Shown here one piece after another: positions 13,901-22,100 of a DNA stretch of 64,000 bases. The notes beneath the pieces are model-generated. The model saw nothing but the letters and a program-made list of their open reading frames with translations, was not told where the DNA came from and did not search any database. Both the position numbers and the translations under genes were made by a program. Source of the stretch: Hormiphora californensis (lineage: Eukaryota; Ctenophora; Tentaculata; Cydippida; Pleurobrachiidae); contig CM035359.1 of the NCBI GenBank assembly GCA_020137815.1, forward strand, positions 2,227,845-2,291,844. The letters are read 5' to 3'. The number at the start of each line of letters is the position of its first letter. Position 1 is the stretch's first letter.

Positions 13901-15954
13901 AGTCGAAGGGGTAAATAAATTTTGAAACGTTAACCATCCCCCGGTTCGTTATTACCCACAAAAATACCTACCATCTAGCATAAAATATAATAGTGCCGCA
14001 TTTTTCGGTTTGTACAGGAAATGAGGATATTAAATGCGACAAAGCGAGAGATAAAGGAGGGGAGCTAGAGAGAGAAGGACCGTTATAACAGAGATAGAAA
14101 TAAAAAGCGGCATGGACTGAAGAAAATAGTGGGTGAGAGCGGTGAGCGGTGAGAGGACGGGAAATAGAGAGAAAAATTGTTTATTGTGTACAAGTTTGCA
14201 GGTAAAGAGAACTCTGATATAATGTCAATATCACCGGGACAGGAAAATAGTGCTACGTGTAAACGATGCTATATAACTTGACTAATATAACATGATAGTT
14301 GTTACAGAGTCGAAAGTGCATTTTATATTATTCTTGAAATTGAACAACATGAATATTAATTTCTTAATTTCCGAACTCACTCCCCCGATATTCATTTCAG
14401 CACTCAATTCGCTCAATTCTTCATAATTTTGTCCTAAAAGCCACCTTCCCTTACTCTCGTCTCTTCAAGTGTGCGATAGGAAAAAGACCATGTAGCCCAT
14501 CCGCAAGGAGAGCTAGAGGGGGGGAAGATCTTAGCGAGAGAGACATCGCGCGAGTATCTCATAGCTCAGGCGCGCGTCGAAGAGCAGCGACGTAGATCCT
14601 AATCTCGCTCTCTACTCTTGTCATCTCCCGGATCTCTGCTACGCAGCTCTCGAGCTTCGCGCTTTTTCCATCTTTCATCTCTCCTCTCTCCTCTCTCTCT
14701 ACTCTCTTGCGTCGTCTCTCTCTCTAGCGCTCTCTGCGGCTCGTCGCTCTCGCATCTCTCCCTCTCTCGCGCGCGCTCTCTCTCTCTCTCTCTCTCTCCT
14801 CTCTCCTCCCGCTTTAGCCCAAGAGAGCTGTAAAGATTCGGGGTTCATAAAATGGACAAGGGAACGATTTAACTGATACATGTAATATAGAAAAAGAAAA
14901 CATCTGAAAAGCCCCTACTTTTTGAAGCTGGTAACGGAAACGACCTCCTTAATGTTTGTGAACGATTCTATAGCCAAGTACGTGACTCAGACCAAGTACG
15001 TGACTAAGATCACATGTACGTGACTCAAATCATGTACGTGACTCAAATCATGTACGTGACCTCATGACTCATGAGGCAGCTGCGGATTCTGATTGTGACG
15101 TCATGAGGAGGAGACAATGAAATTGTGAAAGCAGTTGTGAAAGCATGCAAGGATTTGTAAGAGAGTTTTGGAAGATGAAAGAAGAGTGTATATTGACATA
15201 AAAGAATACAAAAGCATTGGCAGCACGAGAAGTAGTACACAAATATATATATTCCTTCCCGTCTGAATCTTCTAGCCCCCCTCAGGGATAATCCAGGGGA
15301 CGAGAGAGAACGATGAAGAGAGAGAGAGATAGAGAGGGGAAGGAAGTTATCGACACACATACAAACATACAGACACGTAATGTATTTAACGACTTACTGT
15401 TAGGGCTGGATTTGCTGTTGTTTAAATTGGGCGTGCTATTGGTTGAACTGCACTCTGTCTTTGTTGGGCCATCCGGCCTGAAAGGGATCGAGGGATTAGG
15501 ACTGGTACAGGGTTAGGGCAGGGTTAGGACTGGGACGGGGTTAGGGCAGGATTAGGACTGGGACAGGGTTAGGGCAGGATAAGGACTCGGACGGGGTTAG
15601 GGCAGGATTAGGACAGGGACAGGGTTAGGACTGGGGCAGGTTTAGGGCAGGGTTAGGGCAGGATTAGGACAGGGACAGGGTTAGGGCTGGGTTAGGACTG
15701 GAACAGGGTTAGGGAAACAGTTATAGTGTGGAATAAGAAACATCCATTGCATTTGATTCCGACCGGTCCTAAGATTTCAGAAAGGATCATATCCAGTGTT
15801 TTCTTTACTAACTGACGTGACACAAATTCCTAATGAGGTTCAACATTTCTCAACTTGACACATGTACTCCTTAATGAGGTGTCCACCTAATTAGTTCGTT
15901 CACCCAAATAATTGCATTCGAAAATGTACAGAAGGGAACACGAAGGATTATATG

Positions 15955-15998
<44 letters not shown>

Positions 15999-16206
15999 AG
16001 AGAGCGAAAAGAGAGAGAAAAGAGAGAGTTGAAAGCTGTTTCTTCTCAAATTTCTAAGTTCATGAAACCTAACTACACCTGCCAGTGTGTGTACCCTCCT
16101 TCTGTCGCAATGATGCAATGCGGTGACCTTTTTGTTCCCCCGCAAGTGTGTACAACTTCACATCATGTTAGCTTACAGGAAAGAGAGGGAGAGAGAGAGA
16201 GAAGGG

Positions 16207-16297
<91 letters not shown>

Positions 16298-18391
16298 GAG
16301 AGGAGAGAGAGAGAGAGAAAGAGAGAGAGAGAAAGAGAGAGATAAAGGAGGAAATAAGAGAGCATTATATCTTGCGGGTGCTCACGTACATTTGTGAAAA
16401 TAGAACAATAAGATAGTATCTCATAGGGTGCGGCCGGAATGAATCTATAGGTCTGACGTCATCTTAGCGGTTCTATCGACAGAGGACAGACAACAATAAT
16501 TGGCCCTCATTTTATCGGGCGAGATTTGGTCGCTGATGGTATGAAGAATTTCTTTTTTTTTTTTCTACACAGTTCTACACGGGTACATTGGTAGCTGTGC
16601 AGCTCAACACCTAGAAACAGTACCATTAGGTCATCTCTCACAGACACACACACACAGGATCACCACATACAACTATTCCCTTTCTCTCCACAATCCCTCA
16701 TTCTAACGAACGGACTCTCTTTACTCTCATTCTCAGGAACCAACTCTCTTCACTCTCATTCTAGTCGTTTTCTCCCTCTCTCTAAAATTCTCCCATTTGC
16801 TCTCGATTCTCTCATTGAAGCCTTTTTCTCAAATAGAAACACAAGTACACAATGTCCTCACTACACCGTCATTTCCCCCCCCCCCCCCCCCATGCATGGC
16901 CTGCCGGCCATATATTCCATGAAAAAATGAACTTACGATGATTGAGCGTTTCTATCGCACAGGGCGCTGAAAAGAGAGTTCTGTTCGAGGGACGATTGGC
17001 TAAGATGAAGCATTGAGAGAGGGTTCTTCTTCAACAGAGGGAGGTTGTTGAGGGAGGCAGCCGCTCCCCCCGACGCGGCCAGTGAGGAAACTAACTGTTG
17101 TAACCGTTGTTCACTCTCTCCAACGCCATTAACAATTGCTGCAGCGTCGAGGGGTTCAGTTTTAACATCAGTTAGACCAGCTTTATAATCGATTGTTTTG
17201 TTGTAGAGAAGCGATTCTTGGAGCTGTTTGATGATGTCCAGTTGAGCGTCTTTACCACCGAGCAAATTTGTAATCAGACCCGGGTCTTTGTTGGGTAACA
17301 CAGGAGGAGAATCGGACGTCCGGCCTAGAAAGGACCCAAAATCGTTTGATCGTGTTGGACCACCACCTCCTCCTGAACTTGTTGTGGTGACGGTAGCAGG
17401 TGAAGTTCGGCTGATCTCAAGGGCTTGTGATACGGTGTCCAGTTCCCGTTGTAGCTGGGAGATAGTTTTATTGATGTCTGTTAGGTTGGCGGGTGGAGCT
17501 GTTTCTGAAGAGGACGAAGAGCATTCTGATGTACGGTGGTGCATGGCTGCCAGGCTGAAGCTAGGGATGTTAGCTGGCATGCTTGTGGAGGTGGGCATGG
17601 TAGCCGCTAGTTGGGAGAGTACCACTTTTGGGGAGAAACTGGATCCAACTGTTGGTAAAGGTGAGGACGTCGTGGGTAATCTGAAAGAAATAACAAAAAT
17701 TAAAACAAATAATATATATTTGAGTGGGTACTGAACAATTTAAAAAAAAAACAATTTAAAAAAGAAATCAAAAATCACACTTACTCTGGTTGAACTTCAT
17801 TAGTCTCCATATCAAGAATCTCCTCCTCTTCCTCGTCCGGATGTTGTCGAGGAGATGAGGAGGTTTCTACTGATGTCTTGGTTGGGCCTGCTGATACAAC
17901 CTCAAACACTGGCGTCAGCTGTTCCACTGTAAGAGAAAATGGAAGGTTAGTAATATAGTTGATTTATGATGGAATATTACATATCCTAGTGAGTAGTGCC
18001 GGCTCTGCGATATTCCCATGTGGGTTTGCCCAGCCACTCTGTAGATAGATAGATAGATGGAATATTACTATGACGACTTGAAGATTAATTGTAGGAATAT
18101 TAATTGCACTGGTTTGGGTAGTTGGCAGCCTACTTGGAGGATTCTCTAGTTCAAACAAATTGGCGGTTAGTGCTTTTAACACCAGGGTGACAACAAATAA
18201 AGCTGCAGCGTGCCGACTTCTGAGTGGTTTCATAAAGGCTCACCTATTGATATGACACGCATTGTGGTGTCGAGTAGAAAGTATAAAAAGTCATTGTCGC
18301 TCTTCTGTTGGAACCGAAACTCAAGTTTTTGTTTGTGATACAAGGAAAGTACGCTGGGATCATCTGCTTTTATCGTCAAAACTTCTGCCAT
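3371..18391 (-). CDS. C2H2 zinc-finger gene with three alternative 3' exons (lola-like)
   Basis: Putative nuclear DNA-binding regulator on the minus strand. Shared exons deduced from GT-AG sites and reading frame: exon 1 18244-18391 (ATG at 18391, context AAGATGG), exon 2 17785-17926, exon 3 16937-17680, exon 4 15398-15477. They total 1114 nt and leave one base (A) in phase 1. Three downstream terminal exons, 9535-9785, 7073-7245 and 3371-3756, each begin with an acceptor in the matching phase and have lengths of 2 mod 3, giving predicted proteins of 454, 428 and 499 residues. Shared part: a 49-residue start I do not recognise, an acidic DEEEEE stretch (near residue 80), a Ser/Thr-rich region, a short coiled-coil-like segment (LTDINKTISQLQRELDTV), a KTEP SUMO-like site, and no BTB domain that I can see. 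Fingers occur only in the alternative exons. Divergent to LRRC58 across 778 bp. The exon structure is directly visible; DNA binding is a family property; use of the three ends as isoforms is inference. Confidence 0.75.
3802..3910 (+). mobile_element. hAT-like MITE copy 4
   Basis: Full-length copy flanked by ATATTGCGG on both sides (3793-3801, 3911-3919). It lies just upstream (minus sense) of zinc-finger terminal exon C. Confidence 0.83.
4448..5633 (-). mobile_element. 5'-truncated LINE inserted in the Penelope-like arm
   Basis: Minus-strand non-LTR retrotransposon tail. Its poly(A) appears as the t-run at 4448-4456; a 10-bp target duplication GCAAACAAAT lies at 4438-4447 and 5634-5643. The unbroken equivalent in the right arm of the host element (6143-6160, reverse complement) has this 10-mer only once, which proves the insertion boundaries. 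Confidence 0.8.
4509..5597 (-). pseudogene. LINE ORF C-terminal part: CCHC-type finger and restriction-like nuclease
   Basis: 362 residues counted from an internal Met; the frame is open to the 5' truncation point. After a coiled, charged region comes RCACGQINGIEHCLTCP, a zinc knuckle, then GGYVHMRHNQIRDL, TEPRLLP, DARLDVAALGIWD and CFLDIRVFNSRAPSN. The pattern resembles a PD-(D/E)xK restriction-like endonuclease as found at the C-terminus of R2/NeSL-type LINEs. The reverse transcriptase is missing. The exact clade is not determined. Confidence 0.6.
5677..6123 (+). CDS. GIY-YIG endonuclease domain of Penelope-like element
   Basis: 148 residues. N-terminal cysteine cluster (CNCRRTAECPLQQKC), then VIYEASV and YVGLTENQFKTRYNAH, the GIY-YIG core in its PLE form with the Arg of KTRY, then STELSKHVWEL, W-K-V-I, and CDLCTTEKVQIL with the catalytic-type Glu. 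This is the nuclease that nicks target DNA in Penelope-like retroelements. The ATG at 5677 lies inside the inverted arm and an in-frame TAG lies five codons above it, so the true upstream reverse transcriptase is gone. The ORF is intact but probably a remnant. Confidence 0.75.
   Translation: MNFRSCNCRRTAECPLQQKCLQKGVIYEASVTTQTGTSSYVGLTENQFKTRYNAHQSSFRRENARKSTELSKHVWELKDSNTDFTIQWKVIDRGHPPNGPTQSCDLCTTEKVQILENSKRTDITPLNKRSEVVGKCRHTRKFMLLKCF
6331..6438 (+). mobile_element. hAT-like MITE copy 5
   Basis: Copy inserted in TATATTAT-rich sequence immediately beside the 16-bp right duplication of the Penelope-like element. Core GGTCACGTGACT intact. Confidence 0.8.
7073..7245 (-). CDS. Alternative terminal exon B, two C2H2 zinc fingers
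   Basis: Acceptor ...ACACCTTCTAG precedes CGACATACGCC; A from exon 4 plus CG makes Thr, then TYACPVCGRKF. Finger 1 is C-x2-C-x14-H-x4-H, finger 2 is C-x2-C-x12-H-x3-H, joined by HLKLKPYQC, and the frame stops at TGA 7073-7075 after LLTHS. There is no internal ATG start. The linker HLKLKP is shared with exon C, supporting duplication of terminal exons. An in-frame TGA lies a few codons above the acceptor, so the exon must start at or near this acceptor. Confidence 0.72.
7246..7510 (-). other. Open frame with bZIP-like basic motif upstream of exon B
   Basis: Read on the minus strand, a frame encodes an Ala/Pro/Gln-rich stretch, then RKDRRRRLNREAQQRCRLRK, then an acidic segment (GDYNDSDDY) and QISPPLQIKTESNN, ending in TAG that overlaps the exon B acceptor. 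NREAQQRCR fits the bZIP basic-region pattern N-x2-A-x3-C-R, but no heptad leucines follow (GGTGSTGS instead). I found no convincing acceptor in the phase required by exon 4. It may be a separate exon with its own partner, an upstream extension, or chance in a GC-rich region. Confidence 0.3.
8590..9015 (+). repeat. Diverged tandem duplication (about 240-bp period)
   Basis: 8590-8745 and 8836-9015 both contain TCTCTGAACTGGAACTA, ATCTAATCTCTC, CTTTCCCTCCTTAT and ATGGTCAA followed by GTGTGAA; the copies differ by many small indels. Confidence 0.7.
9535..9785 (-). CDS. Alternative terminal exon A, two C2H2 zinc fingers
   Basis: Acceptor ...CTAACAG at 9786-9792 precedes GTGACCAGG; the A left by exon 4 plus GT makes Ser, followed by DQEEQQQRGRRG. 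Finger 1 is C-x2-C-x12-H-x4-H starting CAHC, finger 2 is C-x2-C-x12-H-x4-H starting CALC, joined by a short HLGLRRY linker. The frame ends in HNDVLVQLISS and TAA at 9535-9537. It carries no ATG upstream of the fingers, so an ATG-based ORF search misses it. It lies just upstream of the 32-bp tandem repeat at 9892-10055 as read on the plus strand. Alternative view: an independent finger gene, but the exact splice phase argues against that. Confidence 0.72.
9892..10055 (+). repeat. 32-bp tandem repeat, five copies
   Basis: Unit GGAGCATTTCGTAGAACATA then GAGAATCGTTTT; the cores occur at 9902, 9934, 9966, 9998 and 10030. The cysteine-rich ORF on the minus strand is only the repeat. Confidence 0.9.
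10380..10560 (+). other. Low-quality-looking homopolymer stretch in zinc-finger gene intron
   Basis: Runs such as AAAAAGGGGGCGGAG, GGGGGGGGAAAAAGGGGAGG and AAAATTTTAATTAAA resemble the stretch at 37170-37490; possibly a poor consensus. Confidence 0.4.
12648..12955 (+). repeat. Minisatellite, 19-28 bp units
   Basis: Units GGGGTTACTCAATTTAACTC then TGTATTTT, about twelve imperfect copies, with shortened units lacking TTTAAC. Confidence 0.88.
13267..13381. promoter_or_regulatory. Three GTCACGTGAC sites with CCAAT boxes
   Basis: GGTCACGTGACC at 13298-13309, GGTCACGTGACT at 13322-13333 and GTCACGTGAC at 13364-13374 (approximate), with ACCAATGG at 13267 and CCATTGG at 13348. This is the exact CLEAR/USF/MITF-type palindrome. 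It lies in the long intron between zinc-finger exons 4 and A; perhaps an internal promoter or enhancer. Confidence 0.45.
14977..15070 (+). repeat. 18-20 bp tandem repeat with TACGTGACTCA
   Basis: Five units of (CA)AGTACGTGACTCAAATCAT-like sequence, ending CATGACTCATGAG. No gene association seen. Confidence 0.75.
15490..15715 (+). repeat. GGGTTAGGGCAGG minisatellite
   Basis: About eight units of roughly 27 bp mixing GGGTTAGGG, GCAGGATTAGGACT and GGGACAGG. It begins 13 bp beyond the exon 4 boundary of the zinc-finger gene, so it lies directly above that exon's polypyrimidine tract on the minus strand. Confidence 0.8.
15958..16355 (+). repeat. Two (GA)n tracts
   Basis: 15958-16030 and 16180-16350, separated by about 150 bp of ordinary sequence; both in the intron between exons 3 and 4 of the zinc-finger gene. 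Confidence 0.95.
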
Positions 18392-19169
18392 CTTTCTAAC
18401 GTTTCCTAACGATCAGTTAAAATAAAATTAGTAATCAATTTAAAACTGAAAAATATTTTCCATGCGTATTGCGTGTGGTCTCTCCTGGTTAATAATAATA
18501 ATAAGTTTCTGGATAGTGGATGGGGTGCACCCCTGGTCCCGGCCGGTGCGATCTTGAACTTTATTATGGTTCACTATGACTTATGAGCATTCTCGGAAAT
18601 TTTCAGGTCGGGCACATTCAGGTCAAACCCACAAATCACAGCTAATAACGTGCGGGTCACATGTGCGCGATGGAGCTGTTCTGCGCTGTGATTGGTTGAA
18701 ACTGTTCACGCTGTGCCTGACATGAACACGAGAATGTTCATTAGCATCAATTTTTAGCAGCGGCCAACGGGTAGCGAAGAAGAAGCTGCCGAAGAGCGAA
18801 AACTCAAAACCGAAAGCCGAAAGGGTGGTTACTGGTTTTGAATTTTGACGCTTAACTTTTTCGAGTTTCGCGACTTGAAATTCACAGTTTTTAACGACGC
18901 GACGCGCACCCGAGTCCTGCAGCGCATACTAGGAAGAAATTGCGCTACGCGAAAATAAACGTGACACGCGGATGATTGCCGATACGCAGTGCGGCGCGGC
19001 GCATAGCTTGGATGGTGCAGATTCACCATTTTTCCAGGTGCGATCTTTTTCTTTCTTTCTTATTTTTTAGCAAAAATTGCAATTTTGGGGGCCCTTTCAC
19101 CATCAAACCGGTCTCTGGCTGCACCGAAAATCACAACAATCCTTGGAAAAGACATTCAGATCATCGAAA
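18392..19169. promoter_or_regulatory. Shared divergent promoter region, zinc-finger gene / LRRC58
   Basis: 778 bp separate the two opposite start codons. The stretch is relatively rich in CpG and GCG (for example 18890-19010, GACGCGACGCGCACC and GCGGCGCGGCGCAT) and has little simple repeat, unlike the rest of the window. It also holds an inverted CCAAT box (GTGATTGGTTG near 18690). I see no convincing TATA box. Bidirectional promoter function is inferred from the head-to-head layout. Confidence 0.45.
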
Positions 19170-22100
19170 ATGGATATCAACCTCAGCAACAGAAGTTTAT
19201 CACATTTATCCTACACGGATCTCATGGCATCAGTGAAACACTTGGACTTGTCGAGAAACCAAATCTCTGAAATTGACAGTGTTTTTCGGAAATTGAAGCG
19301 GCTTGAACGGTTAGACTTGTCAGATAATCAGATCGGGTTTTTGTCATCAGAATTAAAATGCCTGCGGTTTTTAAAGACAGTAATCATTAAAAAGAATCGA
19401 ATAAAATCAGTTGCTATTGACTTTGGTGTGTCACAGTCGATCGAGAAGCTCAATTTGGCAGGTATATTTGTACATTTAACGCATTCATCAAGCAAATCCA
19501 AATTTCAATTACTTTTAGGTAATCAACTGTTGGAGATGCCGATTCAGTTCACTATGTTAACTCGATTGGTTCATCTTAATCTGGGAGCCAACAAAGTAAC
19601 AGCCATCCCCCATACAATATCACAACTTATGAGGTATATAATTAAGTGGTATATATTGGCTTTATCTGGTAGCAGGTTTCATTGCACCAACTTGTCTTGT
19701 AATATCTTATTTGGCTGACTTTATATTCTTCAAACAACTGTCAACTACTCGTTCATCGTCTCACACATCTGTTTCACTTTTTCAGTTTGGAGTATTTGTA
19801 TTTGGGTGGAAATAGAATTATCTGTCTCCCTATTGAAATGGGTTATCTACCTCGTTTATCAGCGCTATATCTTCACAATAACCGGATACAGCATGTTCCA
19901 CCTTCTTTCAGGTATAACACATTAAATTACACAATTCCTTGGAGTTGAAAAATTTGAATTTTGATAATTCAATTCCGCAGGTTTTTGAGGAGCCTGAGGA
20001 CTCTCACACTCCACAACAACAATCTAAAGTCCCTTCCTCATGGTCTAATGGCTCTTAAAAACTTGGAATCCCTAACAATACGGTAAAAAAACGAGTTCCT
20101 AAAGTCATATCTCACCACCCCTGATACATATTTGTCTTTTTGACAAAACGAGGGTTTTGCGCTTGAATTGACAGTGAATATTGATTTACATATACAGTGA
20201 CCAAGAACCGACCGAATCAGGAAATACTGGTCACGTGACCTAAATAACGAGTTCTGATTGGTTGCTTACTTGTTTCGGTCGGTTTCTGACAGTGACCGTC
20301 CAATATTCCAGGCAAAATCCTCTGGTTCAAGACTTCGTTCGAACGTTACCCTCAGGACCACCTACACTGCAGGAAGTGGCCGGTAGACTCATTAAAAATC
20401 TGGGTACATATAATCATAATGTGGTTTGTTACTGTGTTAGTAAATAGGGAGTCGATCCCAATGGGAGAACTTTACAGAGAACTCGAGTTTTGTTTTGGAT
20501 AATGTGCATTGTGTATTCAGTATTGTGTGTTGCACCCGTCACATCTTCTTGGTTACGAAGTTACCCCTTGCCAGCGTGCACAGAGTGTGAGGTGTCTTCG
20601 ATACCAACGCATCTCCGCCCCGTGATGACATTGTTGTAGTTATCTTGTGAATAGGCAGCATGACAACTTAGGGGCAAAGCTTGGGTGGCTGTGTAGGTAG
20701 GCCTGTTCGTTTGTTTGTTACGACGACGGTCCGTGGAGTGGACACAAGCTTGTCTGTCTGTTTTGTTTGTCCGCTTCGGTTCCAGTTTATACACAAATGA
20801 TAAAACATTTAGTCTTCTCTTTATCTAATAACGAACGTTGAAAGTAAAACCGCACAACAAACAACAACAAAACAATAAATTAATTCATCCTCGGATCAAT
20901 TCATCTTCGGATCCTCAAGTTCTTCTCATTCCTCTCTTCCTTCCTTCCTTCCTCTCTTTATCTAATATCTGATCTTGTATTCCTTTTTTTTCTCAGTTTT
21001 ATATTTCTCTCTTTCTTTCTCTCTTTGTTTCGACTGTAATTACTTTCAGAGAAATATATGATAGTAATTCTAAACACATCAAACCACGTCACAATTTACA
21101 GACGACGTGTTGATTGTAATAACAAACGTTAAACTCAGCTAATAGTAGGGACGAATCTTAATTTTTTGACACACTATTTGGTGAAAAGCAAATTCCGGTT
21201 GTAACCCACCTATTTTGACCCGCTGAACAAGATCCCATTCATAGGTAAGGTCGAAAAATTGGAGAACATGCCCAAATCGGCCACGCCCTTTTACCTGTAT
21301 TTTTAGCCTGTAGCCAAAAACATAAATCCTCTTAGAATAGGAGAAGAGACAAATCTGAAGGCACTAAAGTGATCAGCGCCCTCGCATTAGTGGGGGTAGG
21401 TCCCGGAATTAAGTCTCTATCTCATCTGGTTTTCGATGAGCGAAAAACGGTAAAAAGCCCGATTTTGAGCATCGTTTAAGCCAAATAACGGCTAAACGGT
21501 TGGAGATAGAGCTTAAAAGTCCGACGTCGACCCCCCATAACTTGGCTATTGCCTACAAAATGGCGCCAGTGAAAAGCCTCTAAACCATTCCTAAGTGGCT
21601 ATAGCCATATAGCCAAAAAGCGGTTATGCGCAAACCTAATTATCCAATTATCTAATTAACCAGATGAGATAGAGACTTAATTCCGGCACCTACCCCCACT
21701 AATGCGAGGGCGCTGATCACTTTAGTGCCCTCAGATTTGTCTCTACTCCTATTCTAAGAGGATTTATGTTTTTGGCTACAGGCTAAAAATACAGGTAAAA
21801 GGTCGTGGCTGATTTGGGCGTGTTCTCCAATTTTGCGACCTTACCTATGAACGGGATCTTGTTCAGCGGGTCAAAATAGGTGGGTTACAACCGGAATTTG
21901 CTTTTCACCAAATAGTGTGTCAACCACTTCTTTTTATAAAATCTAAAAATTAGATACAAATCTCAAACAAACGAAAGTATTAAACAATCAATTACATACA
22001 AAGTACAGAAAACACGTACACGCAGTGTTCATTTCTCATTCCTAGTTCTCTCTCTCTGTATCTACAATTCCAGATATATTCACACAAACACACACACACA

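Noticed and set aside
16060-16160. Cys-rich frame NYTCQCVYPP...QVCTTSHH as a domain
   Set aside because: No recognisable spacing and it runs directly into GA repeat on both sides.
19077-19169. Upstream in-frame ATG extending LRRC58 by 31 residues
   Set aside because: The extension has no leucine-rich or conserved character; the ATG at 19170 starts the LRR-like sequence.
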